DNA of 64,000 nucleotides, from the NCBI RefSeq assembly GCF_049243985.1, contig NC_135375.1:22258490-22322489 (forward strand), in the 5' to 3' direction. Source of the DNA: Paroedura picta (lineage: Eukaryota > Chordata > Lepidosauria > Squamata > Gekkonidae). How positions within the stretch are numbered: the first letter of the stretch is position 1; every line of letters begins with the position of its first letter. The notes beneath the pieces were generated by a model. That model saw only the letters and a list, made by a program, of their open reading frames with translations. It was not told where the DNA came from and ran no database searches. Shown here piece by piece: positions 24,001 through 38,400 of the stretch. A program made the translations under genes and the position numbers.

Positions 24001-27000
24001 ATTATAGACAACTTCAGAGGATTAACATATGGTACAGAGGTCCATCGACAGCTCTTAGCGGCAATGTAGATGAAACACTATGTCTAAGGCGGTGATGCTT
24101 GAGGGACCACAGTGGGAGAAGTTCTGACCCCACTGTTGGATCTCCTGATGGCACCTGGGTTTTGGTCACTGTATTATAACAGAGTGCTGGACTGGATGGG
24201 CCATTGGCTTGATCCAGGTGGGCTTATTTTCTGTTTTGCACAAGTGCAGATGTAAAGTTATACTTGGAAAAGTAACACACAGAAGCTGCTTTCACAGTGT
24301 TCTTCTCTCTGCAACCTGAAGGTTGGTGTTGCAGTGATCATCACCCTCCTATACCCTACAGCTCCCTTCTGCAAACCTGGAAGCTCTAGAGGCTTAAGTG
24401 GCTTATACTCTGGCTGCTTAAATGGCTCATACTCTGGAGGGCACTGGCATTTGCCAGTTGCTACCAAAGATTTTTTATAGGAATCATTAACTGGATCTCT
24501 GTCCAGGTCAAATCCTGACTCTTGATGGGTATTGCCTGTCCTAGTTTGGCTATTTGCACAAGCTGTGTCTTCTTTATTCGACAATATATCATACTTCATT
24601 GGTCTGTGCTTTACTCCACATGATCTTCCAAGGTAACAGGAACAAGAAGATGAAAGTGAATCTTGTGGTTGAGGGAGGAAGTCCGCAAATATAGCAGCCC
24701 TACATGCCTTGGACTTCGAAGATCCTACTGAAAACACTGGACAATATTCCTCATGGGCTAGATCTGTGCTCACTTATCCCATAGTCATTAAGCAAAAAGT
24801 AAGACTACATGCTATTTCTTTAATCAAAATGGCTTCTTTGATGTACAGAAAGGAGAAATCAGATATTCCAGGGGAAAGTTGGTTTTCAAGTATGCTCCAG
24901 CTCCACCCCAATGGACTTATCCCAGTTAGTATAGTCAGCTTTGAGTTTCTCTAAAAATGCTGTTGAATGTTTGCCAGGTGGCTGTTTGCCAGGCGTCCAC
25001 CTGGCTGTTTGCCAGGTATCCACTTCTGGTGGAAGGCTCCTGCTAGTGGACCTGTCCTTGGTCCTCAGACCAGGAGGAGAAAGGTCAAGAGATAAAATGG
25101 TGTCACCCAAGTTCTGAGTCATTAGTGACATCAGTGTATTCGGGGATGTTCTGGCTATCTGTAAAACCTCTATAGTACTTATGGGCTTCTGCCTGGGCAT
25201 GACATCAGGCATTGCACAACGTCATTTCCTTCTCCAGGCCACACCCCTAAAGCTCCTGCCCACTGGCCTAGTATTTCTATATCGATAGTAAAAGGAACTT
25301 GTCACTGAGTTCTGGCCACGCTACAGAATACGAGAAACTCAGATCTAAGGCAATACATGAGGAAATTTCAAGGCTTCAGATTGCACACTCCTTGTTGGCA
25401 GAGTCAAAGAATAACATTATAGTTCCCTGCATAGGTTCCCCCCACTCCCTGTTTTTTAAATTCTGCCTCCCTTCCAATTTGAATTGGTGGCCCACAGGGC
25501 TTTCATTTACCGTATTTGCCGGCGTATAAGACGACTGGGCGTATAAGACGACCCCCCAACATTCCACTCAAAATATAGAACTTGTTACATTACATTACAG
25601 TACTATGGGCCACTTATGGGTCTATCCAAACTGAAGTGCACCCGGTGTATAGGACGACCCCCCCACTTGGAGGCATGTTTTTCGGGGGGGAAAAGTAGTC
25701 TTCTATGCCAGCAAATACTGTATTTATCTTAGGCCCACTGTGGCATAGTAGTTAGAATGCTGAATCTGGGAGACCCAGTTTCAGATCCCGCCTCTGCCGC
25801 GGGAACTTGCTGGGTGACTTTGAGGCAGTCCGTAGACTCTCAGCTTTACCTACTTCACAAGAACAAAGTTTTGAGTGCACCTTTAAGACCCACAAAACTT
25901 AATGCTGGGTTATAATCTTTCATGCAAGTTAAACCTTTGTTGTTCTTAAAGGGAGCCACTGGACAAACTTTCCTCTGTTGCTTCAGAACAACATGGTTAC
26001 CCACCTGAATGTACCTCACCTTACCTAGAGAAGGCAAGAATGTTGTAAGCCACCAGGAAGAGAAAGGAGGTATAAACGAAGTAAACAAATAATAACTAAA
26101 AGTAATGCTCTGTCGTGTAAAATAGCTGTATGCTCACATCTCACATCAGCATTCTTTGGAAAATGACTTCTCTTTAGCTAATGCCAAACACCTCATCCAT
26201 CAGTTGGATATACATTTCACACCTAATTTACTGTAATGTGTTTTCAACTGGAGTTTGGCACCAGGGATTTGAAATCAAAAATCCTTTTAAATCCCCTTAA
26301 TTTTGCCAGATTGTGCCCCTAAACTCATAAGCAGTTTGTGCTTTTAAGGCAACAAGCAAATAATGACTGAAGTATTTAAGCAGAATGTATTTATCACATG
26401 CAGATCACACCATTGTATGAGTTGGTAAAGGAAGTCCCTTGTGCCTCCGTCAAAAGACACTACCTGAAACAAGCCATTGAAGAGTACTTGTCTGAGAATG
26501 ATCCCTGCAGATGCCGTCCGTGTCAAAATGGCGGCCAGCCGGTCGTTGTAGGGACCCAGTGCCTCTGTGTCTGCAGGCCAGATACTTTTGGAGTAGCTTG
26601 TGAACTGGGAACTCTTCTCCAGGACCAGCCAGGTAAGACGTGTCTTTTAAGGTTTTAGGGGTTTAAAAACAGACTGTGCAATGTGTTATTCACACACCCC
26701 ATCCCTGTACAGCTGCAAAAACATTGTGTGTTTGCACAAGGCCTAGTTCCTTTACCCACATATTGAAACACTTTAAATAGTTGGAGTAGAAACAATTTAT
26801 GCATTAGTCATATATAAAGACAGAGTGGGGACACTTCAAATAATGTTGACCAAGCTGTGATACTCAGTTGTCTATTAGTGGGTCTTATTTCAGTTTATTC
26901 CTCCTCTCTCAGAGACCAAAATGATTGAAGTATCTATGTCCCATGTTTAATTCCAGTGGCACCTTTAAAATCAACAAAATTTTAATCAAGGGAATAAACT

Positions 27001-27451
27001 TTTTGTGTGCAAGCACACCTCCTCCTCCTCCTCTTCTTCAGAGTCAGATTGTTGGTCTCTTAAAGTTGCCACTAGACTCAAAATTTTGTTCGGCTACTTC
27101 AGACCAGCATGGCTACTCACCAGAATCTATGTCCCACGTTGCTAATATTACCAGTCTCCAGAGGAATCTGGAGTTCTTCCGACCTTACTTCTGACCAGCC
27201 AGTGTGAAAGCATAGCCAGTGCCACAGGCACAGCAAGGCTCCGATTAAAAGCCAATTGGGCACCAAAGAGGGGAGGGGGGCTTTGAATGCCAGGCAGAAA
27301 TGAGCAGCCAAAGACCCATAAGTAAGGCTGAAGGTCTCCTTCTCTCTAGAACCACTCTCTCTATCCCACAAAATTCTCTCCTTCCAAATAGCAATGCGCC
27401 TCTCTCTCTCTCTCTCTCCTCTCCTCTCTCTCTCTCTCTCTCTCTCTCCTC

Positions 27452-27483
<32 letters not shown>

Positions 27484-30400
27484 CTCTCTCCTCTCTCTCT
27501 CTCTCTTCTCCTCTCTCTCTCTCTCTCTCTCTCCGCCACCCGTCCCACGGAGAGCAAAAAGAAAGCAGTGCTCTAACGTGACCTCAGGGGATTATATATA
27601 CCAAGGCATCCCCAATTGAAACCAAGGGGAGCACTACTCTTGGCTAACGAGGACACCAATCAAGCTAAACGGGTAATCATTGGAGTAGCCATGGAAACCA
27701 AAAGACAACCCCCCCCCCCCAAGACCTGTCTATGCTGGAAGACAGATTTTTGGGCGCTACATGACGCTCAATGCATGGGCGCCGAGGGAGGAAACCCCAC
27801 CCCCCAAAATAGCCTGTGAACACACACAGAGGGGTAAGACCCGTATGTGGTCATGCACGCTCATTGGGGGGTGTGGCCATACGAGCCCGGATTGATAGCC
27901 ACAAAATACCCAATTTTGTTGGCTCATAAAGATGCAGTGGGTTGCAGCTTTTTATTCCACCATAAGCTTTCATGAACTAGAGGTCTCTTCTTGAGCGGCT
28001 ACGGGGTGGTTCTTAACTGTGCAGTCGTTTCATGTAGGAGGCTTGAATATTAGTGGAGAGCAGCATGAAGGGGCCATGAAAGTCAGATACAGAATGAAAT
28101 GTAACCGTCTGTCTCGATGGAAGAGGTACTTTGAAGCCACTTAAATCCCGGTTCAGCCATTTCATGATCAAGCCTAGCTTTGACGTTCTTTTGTTGAAGG
28201 AATGGAGCCTTGAGGTCAGAACAGACTATCGTGGTAGGCTGAAATATTCTCCCTGTTCTGAATATTTCAGTTTTGGATGTCTGTTAAAGTGCTCAGAATG
28301 GCTGGAGTGCAGGCTGATGTTTAGCTGTGGCTGCAGTGGTAGATATTGAATACACCGGAGAGAGGCAGGTGTGCCCCATCAATCAATGGTTCTCCTGGTA
28401 CCCTTCTAATACCAGCCACTGCAGAAATAATTTGCTGTTTAGGGAGAAAAATGAGGGGAGGGATATGCCTATGTCCACAAATCTTATGGATCCCAATGTC
28501 AGGGTAAATGTGCTCCTCCGTCATTGGTCCCCTGCTCTTTTTCACTCCAGTTGTTGTTCCAACTAACATGCCCTGCCCTGTACTACTCCTTGCCTCCCTT
28601 TTCTCCACCTGCCTGCTCTTCCATCTCTGTAAGTCGAAATCCCTGCTAGGTGTTTTTGAGAAACTTTTATTCACAACTGTATGAAACAGGAGGAAACATT
28701 CAGCCAATATCCAAAGCAAATGAAAGAAGGCTATGTCAAATCCCAGTAGTGCACGGGGAAATGAAAACTTATTGAAATGAAACTTTATTAAAAGCCCCTC
28801 TTGCTTTTCACACTCAGCTTTGTCAGGGGATGCCTAAATATGTTTGCCTTTAGTGTTTTCTCCACAGCTGATGAACTCACACATTTTACAGATTCCAGAA
28901 GATCGCTGGTTTCATTTCCATTTGCTTCATGGTCCTCAAATATTTTCTATTAGCTAAGGTCCCTTCCATGCTCACTCTCCCACAGAGCTCTGTTCATGGA
29001 TTAGCTGAGAGGGGGGATGTGTGGCCAATGTGGGGGGCACAGAGTGTGTTTGGTACCATCTAAATCTTGGAAGCTTGGAGGCAAGGCAGCATTTGAACTG
29101 CCACTGATGGCTTCCAATACTTGATGACCCACCCCTCAGCTGAGAGAGATTGTCATTGTCACTTCAGGACATAAATACTTAGTGGTTACGTTGCGTGCAC
29201 TGCCTGATCTGTTGTAAGATGATTTCTGTCCTTCTCTGGTGTTCTGCAGGAGTCATTGATGGTAGTTGGAGCTGCTGGTCTTCTTGGAGCTCTTGCACAG
29301 GAGGGAGGAAATCTAGAAGTAGAAGCTGTAATAATCCATATCCCAGTGGGGGTGGAAAGTCTTGCATTGGAGAAGAAACTGAAAGCCGCCTGTGTGAAGA
29401 TGAGGAGTTGCGACATTTTCGGTAAGAGATTAGGCCGAGGATAAATACAGAATTATAGGGGAGGGGCTGCGGCTCAGTGGTAGAGCATCAATCTCTGTTA
29501 CCTCCATGCAATTGGTCAGCCTTTCTCAACTTTTTTACCATTGAGAAATCCCTGAAACATTCTTTAGCCTTTGAGAAACCCCAGAAGTAGCATGATCATG
29601 TGGAATATGGTTGGGAAGCATAGCTGTGGACACGCCCACCTGGGGCCCCTCCTCTTCTCACCCCCTCCAGGCCCATCACTGGCCATTTTGGGGGGTGATC
29701 TGGTCACATCACCTGATAAATGTTTAACAAAGTTAAAAATACATTAAAATTTATTAACTCCCACCCACTCAGGGAACGCTTCCAGGGCTGCTAATTGGAT
29801 GAGTTTTATTTTTGATTTTTGTTCTGGTTCATTTTTGTTCTGTGCTATCTTTGCAAGGATTTTTGTAAGGTGAATTGGCAAATAAAATTACGGATAACAA
29901 TTCCACAAAAATATTCACAAACTCCAGTTAAATGAGAAGTGAGGGGGAAAATAGGCCATTTTCTGAAGTAGAATCCTATGTTGTCAATATAAGGATGGAA
30001 TCATAAATTAGATGAGATTATACCATTCAAGGCAGGGGTAGTCAAACTGCGGCCCTCCAGATGTCCATGGACTACAATTCCCAGGAGCCCTTGCCAGCAT
30101 TTGCCAGCGAATGCTGGCAAGGGCTCCTGAGAATTGTAGTCCATGGACATCTGGAGGGCCACAGTTTGACTACCCCTGATTCAAGGCATAGATCTGGCAC
30201 AGGGGTTATCACTCCCCCATCCCATAAAACTACGCTGCCTGTATGGGTTCAGGCTTTTGTTTTGATTTTTTTTCTCCCACATTTATAAATAAACTTTGGC
30301 CTGAATTTCACCAAAACCCTCCACTGATGGAAAGGACACCTCTGTCCCCCTTCCTGTTGCAACCCCAGCTGTCCCTTGCTCCTTGAAGTGTCAGAGGAGT

Positions 30401-33400
30401 CCTCAGAACACTATAGGAGAGGAATAACAGGTCTGCTACAGGAAGGCAAAGTCAGCCAAAATGGCTCCCTTTTCTCCCTGTAGAAATTTGTTTCTGAATT
30501 AGCTTCTAAAACTACTGCAAGGCTGGGTACAGCATCTCTCAGCAGGGAGTGGGATTACATACACTTTTTCCAAGGCCCCTCCAGTAACAGGCTTGGGAGG
30601 ATCAGATATATTAACATTCATGAGGATATGTGAGTTTGGACCTAGTTATAAACCTGTTTCGGAGACTCCTGGGAACTCCGTGTAAGAACAAGTTTGAAGT
30701 AAAATAAAAAATCTGATAAAAGTTTAAATTCTTCATAAAGCATCTGATGGAAATTTAATGGCTTTAAGGAACAGGCTTCTGTGAGAAGAGAGGCATTCAG
30801 GAATGAAGGATGATAAATCTTTTGAATGCTGAAGAGAAAAAAATTAATCGCGGTCTTTTAAAATGTTTTGCTGTGCAGTTCAGTAGAACCCCACTGCTTT
30901 GATTTGTCTGCGTTTGGTACAGAATCCTGCCCACCACCTCCTCCCTTGGAAAATGGATATGTTCAGGTAGGTGAAACAGAACAGAATGTTACCCTTAGTC
31001 TATCCTATATGTATGAATTGGTCTACTCTACAAATACTAACAGTATACTACTAGTATTTACTTAGTAGTACAGCGTTTGAATGACATTAGCTTTGGCTTG
31101 CCATGAAAGAAAACCCATCTTTTACTCTTTTTTGTGGTTCAGATTGTAACTTGGTTGCTTTCCCCCCCTCTCTGCCAAAAATACAAACCCAAGACCACTG
31201 ATAACATTGATCGACAAATTTTTAAAAATATTGTTTAAAAAACCTGGACTTTATATAACATGTGAACATAATAAACAGTTTGTATCTAGGAGCTCAAGAT
31301 CCTTGAGTTAGTAACAGGCAAATTAGGTAAAGAAGAAATAATTGCTTAGTTTGCATTGTATCTCTGGTTAAAAGAGATTGGGGGTACTATGCATGGCGCA
31401 GAGTGGTAAGGCAGCCGTCTGAAAGCCCATGAGGCTGGGAGTTCAATCCCAGCAGCCGGCTCAAGGTTGACTCAGCCTTCCATCCTTCCGAGGTCGGTAA
31501 AATGAGTACCCAGCTTGCTGGGGGGTAAAAGGGTAATGACTGGGGAAGGCACTGGCAAACCACCCCGTATTGAGTCTGCCATGAAAACGCTAGAGGGCGT
31601 CACCCCAAGGGTCAGACATGACTCGGTGCTTGCACAGGTGATACCTTTACCTTTTACCTTTATGCATGGTTATTCCATTCATTCATTTATTCCCCCCTAT
31701 TTTTAGGATGCAGATACATCTTATCCTGTAGGTAAAAGCATCGTCTACACATGCAAGGATGGATATGCTCTTGTAGGAAATTCTGTTGCTACATGTGGTG
31801 AAGGCCTGGAATGGATCATTGGACAAATGGAATGCCAGAGTATGTTTTCTATAAATCAGGTTGCTGAGTACAGCCCAGAATTTATCAGGAGATGTGCCTG
31901 TAGTCATTTCTGCCCACTTCATTTAGGCTCTGCCTTTCTCCCCACAGGGGACCGAATGCAGCTTACAGCTTTCTCCTTTCCCCCGTTTTTTCCTCAAAAC
32001 ATCCAACTAAGGTTGACTAGGCTAAGAGTGTATGAATGGCACCAAGGATGTGTATGATTGGCACAAAGAATGTACAATGGGCACCAAGATTGTATGATTA
32101 GCATGAAGCATCAAACGTCTATGACATAGTAGGGACTCAAATCTGGGTCTCCCAGATTCTAGTCCAACGCTCTAACCACTACCCCACCCTGGTTCTCAGT
32201 AGTTAAAGATGCCCTTGTGTAACAAAAAGACAGAAACACCATGTAGTTGTTATGGAAAGTGAGTGTGAATCTAGTTTGGTGTAGTGGTTAGGAGTGCGGA
32301 CTTCTAATCTGGCACGCTGGGTTCGATTCTGCACTCCCCCACATGCAGCCAGCTGGGTGAACTGATAAAACTGTTCTGACCGAGCAGAAATATCAGGGCT
32401 CTCTCAACCTCATCCACCTCACAGGGTGTCTGTTGTGGGGAGAGGAAAGGGAAGGCGCTTTGAGCCTCCTTTCGATGGAGAAAAGTGGCATATAAGAACC
32501 AACTCTTCTTCTTCTTCTTCTTCTTCTTCTTCTTCTTCTTCTTCTACTGTCCCAGCTTTCGAGGGCTACTTATTCCATTTAGTCATAGTTAGGATGATTC
32601 ATCTACACCAGTGGTGACTCTCCAGATGTCAATGGACTACAATTCCCATGAGTGCCTGCCAGGACATGCACTACTAGGGGCTCAAGGGAATTGTACTCCA
32701 TGGTAGGTGAGGGACAAACCCAGCCCTTGACATGGAAACACATAAACCATCCAGAAGGTAGAGAAACTAGCTACTTGTATATTAATAGAAAACTCTCTTG
32801 CTTGCTTCTCTTTTTACTTTTTAGAAACAGCTTGCATGTTGCCTATGTTGGAAGGAGGAATGAGAAGAGACCCAGAGAAGCGTTTGTATGAAATTGGTGA
32901 GAAAGTGAGACTGTCGTGCCCAGATGGCATGCAGCTGGAGGGGCAGAGCCTTCTCTTGTGCCAGCCTAGCCTGAAGTGGTCTCCTGACATTGCCAGCATC
33001 CAATGTAGGAGAAGAGGTAGGTTCCATTATGATTCTTTGAGGTGAATAGATTCAGCGACCTTCCTGCAAGGACTAGTCATTCACCTATTATGCTTTTACT
33101 TGGCTGTTCCTTTGAGAAGTTCACAGCTAATTCCATGGGGATCCTGAACTAGGAATGAGCACGAACCAACTAATGAATCTTTGTTGGTGACAAATTTTGC
33201 CTGGTTCAGGGTTTGCAAACTGCAGGCCAGTCATGAACCCCCACAAATGTGTAGGGCAGTTCATGGGGAGCAAAAAAGTAGGAATTTAAACCCCTGCTTT
33301 CTCCTCCCTGCAAAAGCCACCCAAACAGCTGAGTTGACTGCTCTTGGCTTTTCAGTTGTTTAGATCAGAAATAGTTGAGCCAAAAGGGTCACCTGCTCCC

Positions 33401-35461
33401 ATGGCTCATATATTTAGAGCCCTTAACAACTGAGCCATGAAAGTAGACTGCCCCCATGGCTCAGCTGTTTTGGGTACAAATGTCACAAACCCAATTTCGT
33501 CCATATGCAGGCCAACTGGGTTCATGCTGTTTGTGCTCCGGTTTGTGATTTCCTATGGACTACCAACTGAGTTTCCCAACCTTTTTGGTCCTGCGGGCAC
33601 CTCTGAGATTCTGACAAGGTTTGGAGAAGCTGCAAAATAGCTGTGACAAAAGGGCTGCTCCATGAGGCAGAGCTAGCTACCAAATGGCTGTGGTAGCTTA
33701 CCATCGTTCACATAGTGGAGATCCTTGTACTGTGATGGCAGCTGCTGCCAAAGCAGTGATTAAAAAAATCTGCACAGCCCATCACAGCTTCACTGTCTGA
33801 TCAAAAGCCTTGCTGGGTAGAAGCTCCATCAGGCTCCATCCGCTTTCTTAAAAGCATTTGGTGAGTACCAGGAAAGGTGTGCATTAGATCAGTGGTAGTC
33901 AACCTGTGGTCCTCCAGTAGTCCATGAACATCTGGAGAGCCACAGGATTACCCCTGTATTAGATGATCTAGACACAACATATAAGGACTAGTGTTTAGCT
34001 AATCCACCTCTGAATATGGTCGTTTCCTTTTCCTTCCAGTTTGGTGTAGTGGTTAGGAGTGTGAGCTTCTAATCTGGCATGCCGGGTTCGATTATGCACT
34101 CCCGCACATGCAGCCAGCTGGGTGACCTTGGGCTCGCCACAGCCCTGATAAAACTGTTCTGACTGAGCAGTGATATCAGGGCTCTCTCAGCCTCACCTCC
34201 CTCACAGGGTGTCTGTTGTGGGGAGAGGAAGGGAAGGGTACTGTAAGTTGCTTTGAGACTCCCGGTAGAGAAAAGCGGCCTATGAGAACCAACCTCCTCC
34301 TCCTCCTCCTTCTCCTCCTCCTCCTCGCCACAGCTGGTGGCTGCTGATAGAGCTGTCCTCCATGAATCTGTCTGATCCCCTTTTAAAGCTGTCTGCGACT
34401 GTGGCCTAATACTGTGGGGAAGAGGGAATAAAAGTGAGATGCACAGAGAAGCTGCACGTCTTTAAAATATATAAATTTAAAATGGATGTGCAGGATTAAC
34501 TGTTTTTGTGAAAGGTTCTAAACCAAACGTAAACCTAATTGGCCTCTCTCAGGCAGGGGGGAGTGAAAGGGGATCAATAGATTCTGTGTTGCGTCGTTGT
34601 AAACTAGAAGGAAGACGGCCCTTCCTTTTCCAGGGGAGTATAAAGAGACAGACAGAAAATTAATTTTGGTCAGAAATAAGATCCCTCCCGCGTTTCGGGA
34701 GGGACCATTCAGACCCAGGGGCTGAGTTAAAGGCAATAAAGATGTCAGGCATCAAAGTTTGATGAAGCTGTCACGCGTCAGAAGAGCGATGCTGTACATT
34801 TATCTCTCGTTTTCTGTTTAATCTACCGTTTTCCTGCCTCAAAAGTGTACAAGGGATGTTCTGGGGAAAAGGCAACTTTCAAAGTCTCCAAAGCAGAAAT
34901 CCAGTTAACAGGGATGATTTAAGGGCTGACAGGCACTCCGATTCTCCATATCCAGTGCCTCCCCCAATTTAGGAGCGTAAGTTGAGACTAAAGGTCTATC
35001 CAGACCAGCCGCCTGTTTTTCCCCGTTGCCAAGAAAGGCGGCAGCTTCCTGCTCTTTCCTGCTGCTTGCAAAGGGGCAGGGCTGTGGGATCTCTCTAGGG
35101 ACAGAGGCCAGTACTAGACTGGCCCGGATTCCCAGATCGATCCTCCCTATGGCCAATTATTCATCCGCCTGCTTTTTTGGACCATCCAGTGAGCATGTAA
35201 GGGGAAACAGTTGTTAACACTGCATCACCATCATTGTACTGAGTTCTTGTTTATGACAGTTTTAATGGGGAATGTTAACGTTTTAATGTACTGATTTTGT
35301 ATGCAATATTGTAAACCTCTGCGAGCCAGTTCCCCGAGAACGGCGGTCATACAAATCTAAATGTTATTGTTGTTGTTGTTTGTTGTTGTTTTTGATGATG
35401 TTGATGATGATGATGATGTTGATGATGATGATGATGTTGATGATGATGATGATGATGATGT

Positions 35462-35493
<32 letters not shown>

Positions 35494-38400
35494 TTGTTGA
35501 TGATGATGATGATGATGATGATGATGTTGATGATGATGATGATGATGATGATACCATCAAGGTTTCATTTTTGCCATTATTTGTAAAAGTGCAGGCTTAA
35601 GCCGAGCTTCACTCTTCCAAGTCCCATTTGGCCTCAGTGGATTTTGACGACTGTAAATCTGTTTTGCCCTGACGTGGATGGCTGAGGCTAACCCACTCTG
35701 GTTGGATCTCAGAAGCTAAGCAGGGGGGACCACCCCGTTTGGGTGGGAGACCACCAGGGGAATATAGGGTTGCTTCGCAAAGGCAGGCAATGGCAGGCCA
35801 CTTCTGAGGGTCTCTTCCCCTGAAAACTCTACGGCAGGGTAGTCAAACTGCGGCCCTCCAGATGTCCATGGACTACAATTCCCAGGAGCCCCTGCCAGCG
35901 AACACTGGCAGGGGCTCCTGGGAATTGTAGTCCATGGACATCTGGAGGGCCGCAGTTTGACTACCCCTGCTCTACGGGGTCACCATAAGGCAGCTGCGAC
36001 TTAACCACACTTTTCACCACCAAATCTGTTTAGGATTGCACTGCTGCTCTCCGTGAATTTATCTTCTTCAGAGCTGTTTAAACGAATAGTATAACTCATA
36101 TGTAGGGTACCCAAAGGACCTTCCATCCGAGCACTGACCACACCATCACCTGCTTTATTTCAGCCAAGTTGCTACATCAGGTGCCTTCAGACTATGACCT
36201 TGAACCTATTGTGCAAAATACCTTTCCCCAAATGTTGTATATTTTTTATTATTTATTTAATTCATGTACATCCTGCCTTTCACTCCAATGGGGCTGCAAA
36301 GAAGCTTCTGTAATTCTCCTTGGCTCCATTTGATGCTCACAACAACAAAAGAAGAATTGGTTTTTATAGCCCGCTTTTCATTACCTGAAAAAAGTCCCAA
36401 AGTGGCTCACAAACACCTTTCCTTTCCTCTCCCCACAACACACACCCTGTGAGGTGGGTGAGAGAGCTCTGGGAGAACTGTCACTGGCCCAAGGTCACCC
36501 AGCTGGCTGCATGTAGAGGAAGAGTTGGGAATCAAACCCCGTTCTCCAGGCTGCTGCTCTTAACCACCATGCCACTCTTAATCACGACACCAAATTGGCT
36601 CAGATAAACTGAGAGTGACTTTTCCAAGGTCACTCTGCAAGTTTCCCTGGCAGAGTGTGGATTTGAACCTGGATCTCACAGATCCTAGTCCCGCATTCTC
36701 ACCAATGCCCCACACTGGGTGTTGCTAATTCCTCAGAGTGCAGCGCCTGAGACTTTCTGGCATTACAGCTTTTTTAAAAAGTCGAATGGTGTTTCCAGGG
36801 AATGAGCAGTCTAAGCACGTAGGAGGTCTACTTTGCAAAGTACATCTTTCCGAAGTGTTAAATGGCCAGTGCAGTTTGTCATTTTTATGCCATGGTTTAT
36901 CAGTTTTGTGTTGCTCTCTGAGTCACCCCCTGAATAGCAATAGAAGACTCCTCAGAAATTTCAGCAGCAAGATTCCAAATGTTCCTTCCCTGGCTAGTTT
37001 CAGCCCCAGGTTAATTTCCGTGGCTCAGGAATACAATTCTACTTTGGTCCTTGATGAATGTTGGCCAAAAGTGATATTGAAGAAGAGAAAAAGAAAAGTT
37101 GGCTTATATACCCTGCTTTTCACTACTCAAAGGAGCCTCAAAGGGGCTCACTATCGCCTTCCCTTCCTCTCCCCACAACAGGCACCTTGTGAGGTAGGTG
37201 AGGCTGAGAAAGCTTTGACAGAACTGCTCTGTGAGAACAGCTCTGGCAGGACCATGACTAGCCCAAGGTCACCCAGCTGGCTGTATGTGGAGGAGCGGAG
37301 AATCAAAACCCGGCTCACCAGATTAGAGGCCACCACACCTTAATCTCTGCACAATACCATTGTGAATAACAGCCCCCATGAGGCTATTTTGGCAGGTGTG
37401 TGTTTGGAAGGTGTGTGTTTCCATCCCCTTCTGGATTTTGTGTTCCTTCTTTCACTCCAGTACCCAGTGAGAACCAACCGGGCCTGAGTCCAGGAGAAGC
37501 AGCTGAGCCTGAATGCCAACCATGGGAGAAAGTTCACCAGATGAGATGCGTGTGCAAGCTGCCCAATGAATGCGGGTGAGTCAGCTCTTTGATCCACAAT
37601 AACTCGCTCAGCTTTACCCAAGACAAAATTCAATTTCCGAGGACATCAGCCCAGGAAATATGAAAGGATTTTGGAGGAATCTTAGAGTTTAGTTTACATT
37701 ATGGCTCACTTAGTCCCCCTGACTTGGGTTCATCATTCTAAGTGACTCGGCAGAGCTGTCATTAGGTCTTAGTTGAGATGGAAGGTGTAGAGAGCTTCAG
37801 CTTTGCTTCATCTGTGAAATGTGGAGAGAGAGAAAATATATTCTAGGGATTTAGAAGCCTCAGTATCTTAAGACATCAAATGCAAGGGAGTATGTGAAAT
37901 ACAATGGAGGGCTTCTCAGAACCAATACTTCCTGTAGTGGGAAGAGCCTACTCTGGCCTGTAAGCCTTGTTATACGCTGCCCACCAGGTCTTCCCAACAC
38001 ATGGAGAGACCTTTCTTTTTCTCATAGATATCTACTGCCACTACCTGTGACCTTTGTAAGGAATTGCTCACTGGGAGGATCAGGATTCCCAGCTTCCAAG
38101 TTCTGAGGCTCTGCCTCTGTGTCTCCTTCAGCCCAGTCACCATGGGGAGAGTTTACTGCCTTGCCTGCTCCTGGAAGAATAGCCACTTGCCCACTGTCTG
38201 CCTTACCTCTGGCGCTTTTTTTAAAAATAGCATGTCTAGGATGGTGGAGGTCTATGTGGTACAGAAAACCACTACCAGCATCAAAAGTTACAAAGTATTT
38301 TTTAAAAGAGAAAACGTTCTCAAGCATACTTTTCTCTTAGCTCCAAGTTGAGCAAGGGATTCAAAAGAAATGGGTAAAACATATTTTCTATGTCCCCCTC

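Noticed and set aside
24258-24773. Minus-strand open frame of 171 codons
   Set aside because: It overlaps C7 exon 10 on the other strand, has no recognisable family and no start context; treated as chance.
35357-35600. Poly-Asp/poly-Met/poly-Ser open frames
   Set aside because: They are translations of a trinucleotide microsatellite. The same applies to 27117-27581 (CT) and 63098-63531 (hexamer).
36738-37343. Plus-strand open frame of 201 codons
   Set aside because: Its second half is a reversed tRNA-derived SINE and the first half has no known domain.
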